Below are positions 16,691 to 26,686 of a DNA stretch of 64,000 nt, piece by piece; position 1 is the stretch's first letter, and each line of letters opens with the position of its first letter. The notes below the pieces were generated by a model. The model was not told the origin of the DNA. It did no database searches and saw only the letters and a program-made list of their open reading frames with translations. A program made the translations under genes and the position numbers. The stretch is from positions 1-64,000 of the forward strand of contig NZ_LMKO01000002.1 of the NCBI RefSeq assembly GCF_001421705.1. Direction: 5' to 3'. The stretch comes from Xylophilus sp. Leaf220 (lineage in GTDB: Bacteria; Pseudomonadota; Gammaproteobacteria; Burkholderiales; Burkholderiaceae_C).

Positions 16691-18490
16691 ATGAACGCTG
16701 CCGCCCCCGCTCCTCGACGCTCCTTGAAGGTCGCCACCCGACTGGCCCTCGGCTTCGGCTTCCTTTTGTTCATGCTTGTCACCATCGCGGTCCTGGCGCT
16801 GATGCGCATCCAGACGATCAACGGGCGGGTGACGCAGATCCTGGACGACCGCTACGTCAAGGTCATCCGGTCCACCCAGATCGAGAAGAACGTCGAGACA
16901 CAGGCGCTGGCCTTGCGCGACGCCTTGCTCGGCGCGCGGGATTCCGCCGTGGTGCAGCGCGAACTGGCGGTCGTAGAGGCGGCATCGGCCAGGAACAACG
17001 AGCTGATGGACCTGCTGGGCAAAAGCATCAACACCGAAGAGGGCACGCGGCGATTCAAGGCCATGGCGGCCGCCCGTACCCGCTACGGGCAGGAGCGCAA
17101 CCAGGTGGTGCAGCGGATCGGCGCAGGCAATGTCGAGGACGCGGGAACCTACCTCGCCTCCAGCGTGCGGCCGGCGCAGAAGGAATTCTTCGACCAGGTC
17201 GACGGGATGATCGCCTTCCAGGCCGGCATCATGGCGCGCGAGGGCGACGCCGCCAAGGCCGATGGCGCCTCCGCCACGGTGACCGTTTCGGTCCTGGCGC
17301 TGCTGGCCGCGGTCCTGAGCATCGGCCTGGCCGTGCTGATCACCCGCAGCCTGATCCGCCAGTTGGGCGGCGAGCCGCAGGAAGTGGTGCGGGTGACCAG
17401 CGCGATCGCCGGCGGCGACCTGGCCGTGGCCATTTCGACCCGTTCGGGCGACACGCACAGCATCCTGGCCGCGATGGCCACGATGCGCGACCGGCTGGCC
17501 GCCGTGGTGGGCCAGGTGCGCCAGAGCAGCGACAGCATCGCCACCGGCTCGTCGCAGATCGCCGCCGGCAACGCCGACCTGAGCCAGCGCACCGAGGAGC
17601 AGGCCAGCAACCTGGAGGAAACCGCTGCCTCGATGGAGGAACTGACCAGCACCGTCAAGGCCAACGCCGACACCGCCGGCCATGCCAACCGGCTGGCGGC
17701 CGAAGCCTCCGCGGCCGCGGCCCAGGGCGGCGCGGCGGTGGGCCAGGTGGTGCGGACGATGCAGGACATCGCCGTCTCGTCGAAAAAGATCGCCGACATC
17801 ATCGGCACGATCGACGGCATCGCCTTCCAGACCAACATCCTGGCGCTGAACGCCGCGGTGGAAGCGGCGCGCGCCGGCGAGCAGGGCCGCGGCTTCGCCG
17901 TCGTCGCCAGCGAAGTGCGCAGCCTGGCGCAGCGCAGTGCCAATGCCGCCAAGGAGATCAAGAGCCTGATCGGCGACAGCGTGGAGAAGGTCGAGGCCGG
18001 ATCGCGCCAGGTACACGAGGCAGGCGCGTCGATGGAGGCCATCGTGTCCCAGGTGCGGCGCGTGGGCCAGCTGATCGGCGAAATCTCCAATGCCACGTCG
18101 GAGCAGTCGCTGGGCATCGGCCAGGTGGGTGACGCGGTGGGCCAGCTGGACCAGGTGACGCAGCAGAACGCGGCGCTCGTCGAGCAAAGCGCCGCCGCCG
18201 CCGACAGCCTGCGGGTGCAGGCGCTGCGGCTGGCCGATGTGGTCGGCGTCTTCAAGCTCGGCGGCGATCCGCTGCAGGCGGCACCCGTCCGGCCCCAGGC
18301 GGTGCGGGCGCCGGTGGCGGCGCCTGCGCTGTCGGCACGTCGCCCTGCGACCAGGCTGCCGGCGGTAGCCAAGGCACCGGGAACACCGGCCGCCCGCACG
18401 CCGGCGCCCCCCGCACTGCCGGCCAGGGCACCGGCGGCGACCGCGACGGCGGCGTCCGACAAGGACAACGCCGACTGGGAAAGCTTCTAG
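16691..18490 (+). CDS. Methyl-accepting chemotaxis protein with CheR-tether pentapeptide
   Basis: A 599-residue chemoreceptor. A first membrane helix at about residues 17-38 is followed by a periplasmic four-helix-bundle domain, a second helix near 195-220, a HAMP domain, and a cytoplasmic signalling domain whose tip reads [20 protein letters not shown]. Methylation helices flank it ([19 protein letters not shown] on the N side). A long Ala/Pro-rich linker ends in DWESF, which matches the C-terminal pentapeptide of tethered receptors that bind CheR and CheB. The ligand is unknown. It has its own upstream region with a hairpin abutting the ATG and no evident ribosome-binding site. Confidence 0.93.
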   Translation: MNAAAPAPRRSLKVATRLALGFGFLLFMLVTIAVLALMRIQTINGRVTQILDDRYVKVIRSTQIEKNVETQALALRDALLGARDSAVVQRELAVVEAASARNNELMDLLGKSINTEEGTRRFKAMAAARTRYGQERNQVVQRIGAGNVEDAGTYLASSVRPAQKEFFDQVDGMIAFQAGIMAREGDAAKADGASATVTVSVLALLAAVLSIGLAVLITRSLIRQLGGEPQEVVRVTSAIAGGDLAVAISTRSGDTHSILAAMATMRDRLAAVVGQVRQSSDSIATGSSQIAAGNADLSQRTEEQASNLEETAASMEELTSTVKANADTAGHANRLAAEASAAAAQGGAAVGQVVRTMQDIAVSSKKIADIIGTIDGIAFQTNILALNAAVEAARAGEQGRGFAVVASEVRSLAQRSANAAKEIKSLIGDSVEKVEAGSRQVHEAGASMEAIVSQVRRVGQLIGEISNATSEQSLGIGQVGDAVGQLDQVTQQNAALVEQSAAAADSLRVQALRLADVVGVFKLGGDPLQAAPVRPQAVRAPVAAPALSARRPATRLPAVAKAPGTPAARTPAPPALPARAPAATATAASDKDNADWESF

Positions 18491-18548
18491 CCCCCGGCGG
18501 CGCCCCCGCTGCACAGGGCGGTGGCCGCCGCCGGGCGGGGTGGCCAGG

Positions 18549-18836
18549 TCACCCCACCGCGTGGCGGCGGGCGGCCCAGTAGGTGGCGCCGGCGCTGCCG
18601 TAGCGCTCGGCATGCGGCTCGTCGCGGTCGAGGGCGAAGCGGTCGCCGGGCTGCAGGTGGCGGGTGGCGCCGTGCTGGGTGAGCCACATCTCGCCCCGCA
18701 CCACCAGGGCCTGCACCGCGAACGGGTGGCCGTGGTCCTCGACCACGGTGCCGGGCTGCCACACGCGCTCGGCCACCTCGTCGAAGCCCTGGCGCAGGGC
18801 GGCCTGTTCGAAATCGGCGAAGGTGGGCAACGTCAT
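18549..18836 (-). CDS. Small cupin-domain protein
   Basis: A 95-residue single-domain cupin. The first cupin motif is represented by GTVVEDHGHPFAVQALVVRG (about residues 29-48) and the second by QPGDRFALDRDEPHAERYG, with His residues placed to bind a metal. Single-domain cupins of this size often act as small sensors or unassigned metal enzymes. It faces the chemoreceptor tail-to-tail. A hairpin CTTGCGGC...GCCGCAAG lies upstream at about 18862-18900, in the gap before hisC. Substrate unknown. Confidence 0.75.
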   Translation of the reverse strand: MTLPTFADFEQAALRQGFDEVAERVWQPGTVVEDHGHPFAVQALVVRGEMWLTQHGATRHLQPGDRFALDRDEPHAERYGSAGATYWAARRHAVG

Positions 18837-18975
18837 CGGGGGCTCCGGGGGTGGGTGGGCCTTGCGGCGGAACGCCCTCTGGGGGCGCGGGCCGCAAGGT
18901 TCGCACAGGCTTCGGTGCGCCGCCAGCGGCGCGTCTCGATCGCCGCGATAGCTTGACGCAGGGCCGGCGGAAGGC

Positions 18976-20121
18976 TCAGGCCGCCGCGTGCGGCACGGAG
19001 CGCAGGATCTCGCCCAGCGCCAGCACGAAGCGTGTGTTGTCGGCGGGCAGGCCCACCGTCACCCGCAGGCAGTGGGTCCAGCCCGTCTCCTTCCAGGGCT
19101 TGACGATGATGCCGCGGGCCAGCAGCGCGTCGGCCACCGGGCCGGACGGCCGGCCCAGGTCGAGGAACAGGAAGTTGGTGGCCGACGCCGCCCAGCGCAG
19201 CCCGGGAACGCCCAGGCCGTGGAGCTGCCGCTCCAGCACCCGGCGCTCGGCCACGGTGCGGGCCACCGCCTGCTCCATGTGGGTTGCATCGCCCCAGGCG
19301 GCCAGCGCGGCGGCCTGTGCGGCGGCGTTCACGTTGAAGGGCGTGCGCACCCGGTCGAGCATCTGCACCAGCGCCGCGTCGGACGCGATGCCGTAGCCCA
19401 CCCGCAGGCCCGCCAGGCCCCAGGCCTTGGAGAAGGTGCGCAGCACGATCCAGGGCCGGGCCTGGGCGCGCAGCACCGCCAATGCGTCGGGAAATCCGGG
19501 CGCCAGGCGCGCGTACTCCACATACGCCTCGTCCACCACCAGCAGCGTGCCCGCCGGCACCGCGGCCACCAGGCGGGCGAAGCCGGCCGCGTCCAGCATG
19601 CAGCCGACAGGGTTCGACGGATTGGGCAGCAGCACCAGCTTCGGGCCGCGGGCGACCGCCGCGCACCAGGCGTCCACGTCGAACGCCAGGTCTTGCGTCG
19701 CCGGCAGCATCTCGACGGTGGCGCCCATCATCCGCGGATAGATCTCGTGCAGGCCGAAGGACGGCTGCAGCGTCAGCACCCGGTCGCCGGGCGAGAGGAA
19801 TGCCTGGCAGAGCATCTGCAGGATGTCCTCCGAGCCGTTGCCCACCACGATCTGGCCCGGCTCGGCACCGCTGCCGGCCGCGATGGCGGCGCGCAGCGCG
19901 GTGCAGGCCGCATCCGGATACCAGGCCACCTGCCCGGCCAAGCCCGCCAGCGCGCGGCCCACCGCGGGGCTGGCGCCGTAGGGGTTCTCGTTGCTGGCCA
20001 GGCGGGCGACGTCGGTCACGCCGTAGCGCGCGCGGACCGCGTCGGACGACAGGCCGGCGTTGTAGACGGGCAGCGGCGCCACTTCGGGGCGGGCCAGGGC
20101 GAGGATGGCGTGCGAAGGCAT
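18976..20121 (-). CDS. hisC: HisC-type aminotransferase (histidinol-phosphate transaminase family)
   Basis: A 381-residue PLP-dependent class I/II aminotransferase. HisC features are RYGVTDVARLASNENPYGAS near the N-terminus, VVDEAYVEYA, and the PLP-lysine stretch TFSKAWGLAGLRVGYG. In histidine synthesis it makes histidinol phosphate from imidazole-acetol phosphate. Here it is the last gene of the leftward hut run, so it may instead act on another imidazole or aromatic substrate. It follows the FAD dehydrogenase by 61 bases. The rest of the his biosynthetic genes are not in this window. The symbol is by family, and paralogy cannot be excluded. Confidence 0.82.
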   Translation of the reverse strand: MPSHAILALARPEVAPLPVYNAGLSSDAVRARYGVTDVARLASNENPYGASPAVGRALAGLAGQVAWYPDAACTALRAAIAAGSGAEPGQIVVGNGSEDILQMLCQAFLSPGDRVLTLQPSFGLHEIYPRMMGATVEMLPATQDLAFDVDAWCAAVARGPKLVLLPNPSNPVGCMLDAAGFARLVAAVPAGTLLVVDEAYVEYARLAPGFPDALAVLRAQARPWIVLRTFSKAWGLAGLRVGYGIASDAALVQMLDRVRTPFNVNAAAQAAALAAWGDATHMEQAVARTVAERRVLERQLHGLGVPGLRWAASATNFLFLDLGRPSGPVADALLARGIIVKPWKETGWTHCLRVTVGLPADNTRFVLALGEILRSVPHAAA

Positions 20122-20182
20122 GGGGCGGGTCGGGAGAGAGTGCAGAGGGAGGAAAAGAACGGGGGCGGCGCGCGCACGGCGG

Positions 20183-21574
20183 CTACCGGTCGAACACCTT
20201 GCCGGGGTTGAGGATGCCCAGCGGATCCAGCGCCCGCTTGATGGCCCGCATCGCGGCCATCTCGGCCGGCGTGCGGCTGGCGCCCAGCCAGGGCTTCTTG
20301 TGCAGGCCGATGCCGTGCTCGGCCGAGATGCTGCCCCGGAACTCCGCGACCAGGCCGTAGACCAGCGCCTCGATCGCGGCCTCGTCATGGCCGGCGGTGG
20401 CGGCGTCGACGGTGACGTGCAGGTTGCTGTCGCCCACATGGCCGAAGAAGATGCTGTGCTGCCCCGGCCAGCGCGCGTCGAGCGCGGCGCGGCAGGCGTC
20501 GGCGAAATGGCCGATGCGCGCCATCGGCAGGCTCACGTCGAAGTTGACCGGCGGGTGCATCCGCACCGGGAACTCGGCCGGTGCCTCGCGCAGCCGCCAC
20601 AGGGTGCGCGCCTGGGCCTGCGACTGGGCCAGCACCGCATCGAGGGCGGTGCCGGCTTCCAGCGCCTCGCCCACCACCTCCTGCAGGCCGGCCTGCAGCG
20701 CATCGGCCTCGGGGCCGGACAGCTCCACCAGGGCCGCCAGCGGCGGCGGCAGGTCGAAGGGCGGGCGCAGGTCCTGCCAGGCGATCGAGGTGTCGATGAA
20801 ATCGCGCCACATCAGCTCGAAGGCCGCCACGCCGCCGGGGCAGCGGGCCTGCAGCCGGCCGAGCAGGCCGAGGGCCGCGTCGAAGTGCGGCAGCGCCACC
20901 AGCGCGGTGACGCGGGCCGGCGGCGCCGGGTGCAGCCGCAGCAGCGCGCGGGTGATCACGCCCAGCGTGCCCTCCGCGCCGATGAAGAACTGCTTCAGGT
21001 CGTAGCCGGTGTTGTTCTTGAGCATGGGCCGCAGCATCGGCAGCACGGTGCCGTCGGCCAGCACCACCTCCAGGCCCAGGGTCTGCTCGCGCATCATCCC
21101 GAACTGCAGCACGCCGTTGCCGCCCGCGTTGGTCGCCAGGTTGCCGCCGATCTGGCAGGAGCCGCGCGCGCCCAGGTCCACCCCGAACTGCAGGCCCTGC
21201 GCGGCCGCCGCCTCCTGCAGCGCCTGCAGCGTGGCGCCGGCCTGCACGGTGGCGGTGCCGGCCGCGGCGTCGATGGATTCGACGGCCGCCATCCGCTCCA
21301 GCGACAGCACGATGCCGGCCGCGTCCGGTACCGCGCCGCCCGCCAGCCCGGTGCGGCCGCCCTGCGGCACCACCGGGACGCGCTCCGCATGGCACAGGCG
21401 CATCACCGCGGCCACCGCCTCGGTGCTGCGGGGCCGCACCAGGGCACGCGGCACGACGGGTGCGTGGCCGCTCCAGTCGGTGCGGTAGGGGGCCGGTACC
21501 GCGTCGCCCGCCAGCACCGCATCGGCGCCGGCCGCCTCGGCCAGCGCCTGCAGGAAGCCTGCGGCGCCGGTCAT
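20183..21574 (-). CDS. FAD-linked D-2-hydroxyacid dehydrogenase-like protein
   Basis: A 463-residue flavoprotein of the vanillyl-alcohol-oxidase/GlcD class. The N-terminal FAD domain has VVPQGGRTGLAGGAVP and GSCQIGGNLATNAGG. The C-terminal domain has FGHVGDSNLHV, SAEHGIGLHKK and the terminal DPLGILNPGKVFD. Family members oxidise D-lactate, glycolate or D-2-hydroxyglutarate, and the sequence does not decide which. The ATG overlaps the hutG stop (ATGA). In the hut context D-2-hydroxyglutarate is tempting because histidine ends at glutamate, but that is inference. Confidence 0.83.
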   Translation of the reverse strand: MTGAAGFLQALAEAAGADAVLAGDAVPAPYRTDWSGHAPVVPRALVRPRSTEAVAAVMRLCHAERVPVVPQGGRTGLAGGAVPDAAGIVLSLERMAAVESIDAAAGTATVQAGATLQALQEAAAAQGLQFGVDLGARGSCQIGGNLATNAGGNGVLQFGMMREQTLGLEVVLADGTVLPMLRPMLKNNTGYDLKQFFIGAEGTLGVITRALLRLHPAPPARVTALVALPHFDAALGLLGRLQARCPGGVAAFELMWRDFIDTSIAWQDLRPPFDLPPPLAALVELSGPEADALQAGLQEVVGEALEAGTALDAVLAQSQAQARTLWRLREAPAEFPVRMHPPVNFDVSLPMARIGHFADACRAALDARWPGQHSIFFGHVGDSNLHVTVDAATAGHDEAAIEALVYGLVAEFRGSISAEHGIGLHKKPWLGASRTPAEMAAMRAIKRALDPLGILNPGKVFDR

Positions 21575-22398
21575 GCGCCCTGTACCGCGGGCGATTCGAC
21601 GTAGGCCAGCAGCGACTCGACCATGCGGCGCACCGTGGGCTGCACCCGCGCGGCCTTCTCGGGCAGGTAGCCGAAGGGCAAGGCCTCCTGCATGTAGCTG
21701 CTCTGGGTCATCTCCAGCTGCACCGCCTGCACCTTCTGCGCGGGGTTGCCGTGGTGGCGGGTGATGTAGCCGCCGGTGAAGCGGCCGTTGAGCACCGCGG
21801 TGTAGCCGGGCGCATCGGTGGCGATGCCGAGCAGCCGGTCGGCGATGGCCGCGTCGCAGCTGATGCCCTGGCCGTTGCCCAGGTTCAGGTCGGGCAGCGT
21901 GCCCGCGAAGAAGCGGGGCAGCACCGAGCGGATCGAATGCGCGTCCCACAGCGCCGCGGCGCCGTGCCGCGCCTTCAGCCGGGCCAGCTCCTGCGTGAGC
22001 TGGGCGTGGTAGGGCTGCCAGATCGCCTCGCGGCGCTGGGCGATCTCGGCGTCGTCGGGCGCGGCGCCGGGCAGGTAGAGCGGCGTGTCGTCGAAGGTGT
22101 CGACCGGGCACAGGCCGGTGACGCTCTGGCCGGGGTACAGGCTGGCGCCGTCGGGTGCGCGGTTGAGGTCGATCACGTAGCGCGAATGGGTGGCGACGAG
22201 CACCGACGCACCGATCGCGTCGGCGAAGTCGTAGAGCCGCTCCAGGTGCCAGTCGGTGTCGGGCACGTGGCGCGCCTCGTCGGTGAAGCGCGCGGCCAGC
22301 GCAGGCGGCACGTGGGTGCCGACGTGGGGCATCGAGATCAGCAGCGGACGGGTGCCCTGGCGGAAGCGGAAGGCGGGTTCGGTGGTGGAGAAGTGCAT
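21571..22398 (-). CDS. hutG: N-formylglutamate deformylase
   Basis: Last step of the HutF route: N-formyl-L-glutamate to glutamate and formate. The 275-residue protein matches the family with LLISMPHVGTHVP near residue 19, DTDWHLERLYDFAD, and RYVIDLNRAPDGASLYPGQ. The zinc ligands are expected among these His and Asp residues. It lies three bases after the hutF stop and overlaps the FAD dehydrogenase. This is the HutG of the five-step pathway, not the four-step formiminoglutamase. Confidence 0.93.
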   Translation of the reverse strand: MHFSTTEPAFRFRQGTRPLLISMPHVGTHVPPALAARFTDEARHVPDTDWHLERLYDFADAIGASVLVATHSRYVIDLNRAPDGASLYPGQSVTGLCPVDTFDDTPLYLPGAAPDDAEIAQRREAIWQPYHAQLTQELARLKARHGAAALWDAHSIRSVLPRFFAGTLPDLNLGNGQGISCDAAIADRLLGIATDAPGYTAVLNGRFTGGYITRHHGNPAQKVQAVQLEMTQSSYMQEALPFGYLPEKAARVQPTVRRMVESLLAYVESPAVQGA

Positions 22399-22401
22399 CG
22401 A

Positions 22402-23784
22402 TCAGTCCTGAAGAAGTTGGGTGCGCGCGGCGACGAAAGCGGCCGCGGCGCCGTGGTGCAGGGGGTGCCGGCCGCCGGAGACGCGGACGCGGCCCGCCAC
22501 CCGGACGCTGTCGATGGCCGAGCTGCGGTGGCTGGCGAAGACGTGGGCCGAGAGCATGTCGGGCGCCGGCAGGCCCTGCAGCGCGGGCCGCGCGGCATCG
22601 AGCACCACCAGGTCGGCCTGCTGGCCCACCGCCAGGCCACCGATGGCACGGCCGGCCGCCTGCGCGCCGCCCTGCACCGCCTGCAGCGTGAGCGCGGTGG
22701 CCACATGGGGCTGCGCGGCGCTGGCGCCGACGTTGCGCTGGCGCCGGCCCAGGCGCTGGCTGTATTCGAGCATCAGCAGCTCTTCGGCCGCGTTCACGCA
22801 GGCATGGCTGTCGGAGCCGACGCCCCAGGCGCCGCCGTGGTCGCGCCAGCGCGGCAGGTCGAAGATGCCGTCGCCCAGGTTGGCCTCGGTGGTGGGGCAC
22901 AGGCCGGCCACCGCGCCGCTGTGGGCGGCCGCGGCGTACTCGGCATCGTCCATGTGGGTGGCGTGCACCAGGCACCAGCGGGCATCGACCGGCGCATGGT
23001 CGAGCAGCCACGCCACCGGGCGCTGGCCGCTCCAGGCGATGCAGTCGTCGACCTCCTGCGTCTGCTCGGCGATGTGGATGTGGATGGGCGCAGCGGGGTC
23101 GAGCGCATCGAGTCCGGCCAGCACCGCCTGCAGCCCGTCGGGCGGCACCGCCCGCAGCGAATGCGGCGCCAGGCCCAGCCGCGCGCCCTGCCCGGCGCAG
23201 GCGGGGCCGAGCGCCTCCAGCAGTCGCAGCATGCTGTCGGTGGCGCGGACGAAGCGGCGCTGGCCGTCGGTGGGCGGCCGGCTGCCGAAGCCGCTGGTCT
23301 GGTAGAGCACCGGCAGCAGGGTGAAGCCGATGCCGGCGGCCTGCGCGGCGCGCAGCAGCGCGCAGCTGAGCGTGGCGTCGTCTGCATAGGCGCGGCCGTC
23401 GGCGCCGTGGTGCACGTACTGGAACTCGCAGACGCTGGTGTAGCCCGCCTCCAGCATCTCGGCATAGAGCCATGTGGCGATCGCCTCCATCTGCTCGGGG
23501 CCCAGGCGCGCGGCGAAGCGGTACATCAGGGTGCGCCAGCTCCAGAAGCTGTCCTGCTCGGCCGAGCGGTGCTCGGTGAGGCCGGCGAAGCCGCGCTGGA
23601 AGGCGTGGGAGTGCAGGTTGGGCATGCCGGGCAGCACCGGGCCGGCGGCCACCGGCGTGCCGGCCGGCGGCGATGCGCCGGGCGCGACGCGGGTGAAGCG
23701 GCCCGCGTCGTCCCAGGCCAGCAGCACGTCCTTCGCCCAGCCCGCGGGCAGCAGCGCATCGGCGGCGAACAGGGTGCGGTTCAT
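22402..23784 (-). CDS. hutF: Formimidoylglutamate deiminase
   Basis: Converts N-formimidoyl-L-glutamate to N-formyl-L-glutamate and ammonia. The 460-residue amidohydrolase has the metal-binding [10 protein letters not shown] near residue 56, [14 protein letters not shown], and [10 protein letters not shown], all typical of HutF. The start overlaps the hutI stop (ATGA). Together with hutG it commits this organism to the five-enzyme histidine route. Confidence 0.94.
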   Translation of the reverse strand: MNRTLFAADALLPAGWAKDVLLAWDDAGRFTRVAPGASPPAGTPVAAGPVLPGMPNLHSHAFQRGFAGLTEHRSAEQDSFWSWRTLMYRFAARLGPEQMEAIATWLYAEMLEAGYTSVCEFQYVHHGADGRAYADDATLSCALLRAAQAAGIGFTLLPVLYQTSGFGSRPPTDGQRRFVRATDSMLRLLEALGPACAGQGARLGLAPHSLRAVPPDGLQAVLAGLDALDPAAPIHIHIAEQTQEVDDCIAWSGQRPVAWLLDHAPVDARWCLVHATHMDDAEYAAAAHSGAVAGLCPTTEANLGDGIFDLPRWRDHGGAWGVGSDSHACVNAAEELLMLEYSQRLGRRQRNVGASAAQPHVATALTLQAVQGGAQAAGRAIGGLAVGQQADLVVLDAARPALQGLPAPDMLSAHVFASHRSSAIDSVRVAGRVRVSGGRHPLHHGAAAAFVAARTQLLQD

Positions 23785-25055
23785 GCGGCGGCTCCCACGG
23801 CGATGCGGCCCTGCCGCACCACGGTGCGCACCGGGCGCTGGCCGAACCAGTAGGCCAGCTCGGCCGGCTCCTGCAGGTTCCACAGCACGAAGTCGGCGGG
23901 CCGGCCCGCGCCGATGCTGCCGTGGGTGTCCTGCAGGCCCAGCGCGCGGGCCGCGTGCAGGGTGACGCCGGCCAGCGCCTCGGGCACCGTCAGGCGGAAC
24001 AGGGTGCAGGCCATGTTGACCATCAGCAGCAGGCTGAGCGCGGGCGAGGTGCCCGGGTTGTGGTCGGTGGAGACGGCCATCGGCACGCCGGCCGCACGCA
24101 GCGCCGCGACCGGCGGCAGGTGGGTGTCGCGCAGCGTGTAGTAGGCGCCGGGCAGCAGCACCGCCACCGTGCCGGCCGCGCGCATCGCGCCGATGCCCTC
24201 GGCCGAGAGATGCTCGACGTGGTCGCACGACAGCGCGCCGTAGCGCGCCGCCAGCGCCGCGCCACCCATGTCCGAGAGCTGCTCGGCATGCAGCTTGACC
24301 GGCAGGCCCAGGGCCTGCGCAGCGCGGAACACCTGCTCGGTCTCGGCCAGGGTGAAGGCGATGCGCTCGCAGAACACGTCGACCGCGTCGACCAGCCCTT
24401 CGGCCGCCAGCGCGGGCAGCATCTCGTGGCACACCAGGTCGATGTAGTCCTGGCTGCGGCCGGCGTACTCGGGCGGCAGCGCATGGGCGCCGAGGAAGCT
24501 GGTGCGCACGGTGACGCCGTAGGCCTCGCCCAGCCGGCGGGCCACGCGCAGCTGCTTGCGCTCGTGCTCCAGCGACAGGCCGTAGCCCGACTTGATCTCG
24601 ATCGCGCAGACGCCCTCGGCCAGCAGTGGCTCCAGCCGCGCGGCGGCCTGGGCGAAGAGCGTGTCCTCGTCGGCCGCGCGGGTGGCGCGTACCGACGCCA
24701 CGATGCCCCCGCCGGCCGCGGCCACTTCCTCGTAGCTGGCGCCGGCCAGCCGCATCGCGAACTCGTTGGCGCGCTGGCCGCCGTAGACCAGGTGGGTGTG
24801 GCAATCGACCAGGCCCGGCGTGGCGAGCGCGCCGCCGCCGTCGTGCACCGGCAGGCCCGCGCAGGCGGCGGCGATCCCGGCCGGCACGGCGGACGCATCG
24901 CCCACCCACAGCACCGTGCCGCCGCGCACCGCCAACGCGGCGGTGGCGCCGTCGGTCAGGTCGGCGCCGGGGGCGGCGCCGGGGGCCAGGCGCAGGCCGG
25001 TCCACAGGCCGTCGGCCGAGGGATGTTTGCGCTGCGGGGAAAGGGAGGGGGTCAT
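23781..25055 (-). CDS. hutI: Imidazolonepropionase
   Basis: Hydrolyses 4-imidazolone-5-propionate to formimidoylglutamate. The 424-residue amidohydrolase keeps [36 protein letters not shown] and [10 protein letters not shown]. It is the first gene after a repeat that separates it from hutD, and it overlaps hutF by four bases. Start ATG at 25055. Confidence 0.94.
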   Translation of the reverse strand: MTPSLSPQRKHPSADGLWTGLRLAPGAAPGADLTDGATAALAVRGGTVLWVGDASAVPAGIAAACAGLPVHDGGGALATPGLVDCHTHLVYGGQRANEFAMRLAGASYEEVAAAGGGIVASVRATRAADEDTLFAQAAARLEPLLAEGVCAIEIKSGYGLSLEHERKQLRVARRLGEAYGVTVRTSFLGAHALPPEYAGRSQDYIDLVCHEMLPALAAEGLVDAVDVFCERIAFTLAETEQVFRAAQALGLPVKLHAEQLSDMGGAALAARYGALSCDHVEHLSAEGIGAMRAAGTVAVLLPGAYYTLRDTHLPPVAALRAAGVPMAVSTDHNPGTSPALSLLLMVNMACTLFRLTVPEALAGVTLHAARALGLQDTHGSIGAGRPADFVLWNLQEPAELAYWFGQRPVRTVVRQGRIAVGAAA

Positions 25056-25064
25056 GGGCTGTTT

Positions 25065-25128
25065 GCTATCGAATTGATATCTGGAGGCCGGCGCCAGTCG
25101 CCGGCTACAGGCCTTTTTGGCTCAAGAA
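25065..25128. repeat. Intergenic repeat family A, copy 3
   Basis: GCTATCGAATTGATAT, then GCCGGCGCCAGTCGCCGGC, then AGGCCTTTTTGGCTCAAGAA. It fills the hutI-hutD gap and overlaps the hutD 3' end, so the hutD stop codon lies within the repeat. Confidence 0.7.
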
Positions 25129-25733
25129 TCTCCCGCGGGATCGCACAGGACGACCGCCAGCCGCGCGCCACCGCCGCCGCCGCCCATGGGCTCTACGGAG
25201 AACGCGGGATGCTCGCCGGTCCACCACAGTCCCTCGCCCTCCTCCAGCACCGTGGCGGTACCGCCGCCCTCGCCCGCCGCGCACGCCCAGCCGCCGCGCA
25301 GGGCCAGCACCACGCCGCCGCGGGAGGCCGGCAGTGCCTGCGCCGCGTCCAGCACCTGCAGCGATGCGGTGCAGCGCGCCGGGTCGAACATCAGGTTGAA
25401 GTCGGTCGAGGGGCCGCCCAGCAGCGTGCACTGCACCGCCGCGTCGCCCGCGAATTCGAAGGGCGCGTACTGCGCCGCCAGCCGGTGGTCGAAGCCCTGC
25501 GCCTGCAGCCGCACGCCGTCGCCCGCCAGCAGCATGATCACCCGGCGCTTGCCGCCGAACTCCGAGAACGGCCCGCCCGCGGCGATGGTGGCGATGCTCA
25601 CCCGCCAGTCGAACCCGTCGGCGCCCGCGCCCGCCGGGTGGCAGGCGACCTCGCGGGTGGTGCCGCCGCCGTTCTTCCACGGCGTGACCGGCAGGGTGGC
25701 GGTATCGAAGCGGTGCAGGCGCGGCGCGGCCAT
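25122..25733 (-). CDS. hutD: HutD family protein
   Basis: A 203-residue bicupin-type protein. The HutD signature TPWKNGGGTTREVACHP is near the N-terminus and WRVSIATIAAGGPFSEFGG follows. HutD is not an enzyme of the pathway. It has been proposed to limit hut expression, possibly by binding formylglutamate or urocanate. It overlaps the preceding gene (ATGA) and ends inside an intergenic repeat, so its last residues (DS) and stop are repeat-encoded. A run of Gly residues near residue 185 is unusual for the family. Confidence 0.88.
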   Translation of the reverse strand: MAAPRLHRFDTATLPVTPWKNGGGTTREVACHPAGAGADGFDWRVSIATIAAGGPFSEFGGKRRVIMLLAGDGVRLQAQGFDHRLAAQYAPFEFAGDAAVQCTLLGGPSTDFNLMFDPARCTASLQVLDAAQALPASRGGVVLALRGGWACAAGEGGGTATVLEEGEGLWWTGEHPAFSVEPMGGGGGGARLAVVLCDPAGDS

Positions 25734-26686
25734 CAGTCGGCCTTGATGTTGCGTGCGCGGATCACCTCGCCCCAGCGCACCGTCTCGGACTGGATGGTGG
25801 CGGCCAGCTCCTGCGGCGTGCCCTTGCCGGGCTCCATGCCCATCGCGGCGAACTTCTCGCGGATCGCCGGTTTGGCCAGCATCCGGGCGCTGGCGGCGTG
25901 CAGCCGCTCCACCGTGGCGGCGGGCGTGGCGGCGGGCACCATCAGCGCGTACCAGGACACGGCCTCGAACTTCGGCAGGCCCTGCTCGGCGACGGTGGGC
26001 ACGTCGGGGAGCAGCGCCGAACGCTGGGCGCTGGCCACGCCGACGGCGCGCAGCTTGCCCGAGCGGATCAGCGGCAGCACCGACGACATCTGGCCGAACA
26101 TCATCGTCACCTGGCCGCCCATCAGGTCGTTGAGCGCCGGGCCGATGCCCTTGTAGGGCACGTGCAGCATCCGGACCTTGCCCGACAGGGCCATCAATTC
26201 GCCGGCCAGGTGCGCCTGGCTGCCGGCGCCGGGCGAGGCGAAGCTGACGCTCTCGGGCTTCGCGGCGGCCAGGGCCAGCAGTTCCTGCACGCTGCGGGCG
26301 GGCACCGCCGGGTTCACCACCAGCACGTTCTCCACCGTGGCCAGCATCGCGACCGGGGCCAGCTCGGAGGCCTTGTAGGGCAGCGCCGGGAACAGCGAAG
26401 GGTTCACCGCGATGTTGCCGGCCGGGATGATGCCGAGCGTGGCGCCGTCGGGCGCGGCCTTGGCGACGGCGTCGGTGCCGATGTTGCCGGCGGCGCCGGC
26501 CTTGTTCTCGACGACGAAGGTCTGGCCGGTGGCCTCGCCGAAGTCCTGCGCCAGCACCCGGCCCAGCACGTCGACCGGCCCGCCCGGCGGGAAGGGCACC
26601 ACGACGTGGACCGTGTGCGCGGCGGCCTGGGCCGAGGCCGCGAAGGGAGCGGCCGCGAGCAGGGCGGCCATCAGGAAGCGTTTCAT
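25733..26686 (-). CDS. Bug-family periplasmic binding protein (tripartite tricarboxylate transporter type)
   Basis: A 317-residue secreted protein. An N-terminal signal peptide (MKRFLMAALLAAAPFAASAQA) is followed by VVPFPPGGPVDVLGRVLAQ, the Bug/TctC fingerprint. Such proteins are very abundant in Burkholderiales and mostly orphans. It is embedded between two hut-cluster genes with ATGA overlaps on both sides and no TctA or TctB nearby. It may capture a pathway-related carboxylate such as urocanate, but this is inferred from position alone. Confidence 0.9.
   Translation of the reverse strand: MKRFLMAALLAAAPFAASAQAAAHTVHVVVPFPPGGPVDVLGRVLAQDFGEATGQTFVVENKAGAAGNIGTDAVAKAAPDGATLGIIPAGNIAVNPSLFPALPYKASELAPVAMLATVENVLVVNPAVPARSVQELLALAAAKPESVSFASPGAGSQAHLAGELMALSGKVRMLHVPYKGIGPALNDLMGGQVTMMFGQMSSVLPLIRSGKLRAVGVASAQRSALLPDVPTVAEQGLPKFEAVSWYALMVPAATPAATVERLHAASARMLAKPAIREKFAAMGMEPGKGTPQELAATIQSETVRWGEVIRARNIKAD

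Noticed and set aside
20183-23473. A 1096-codon leftward frame across hutF, hutG and the FAD dehydrogenase
   Set aside because: Only its final part is real (the FAD dehydrogenase at 20183-21574); the rest is out of frame with hutF and hutG.
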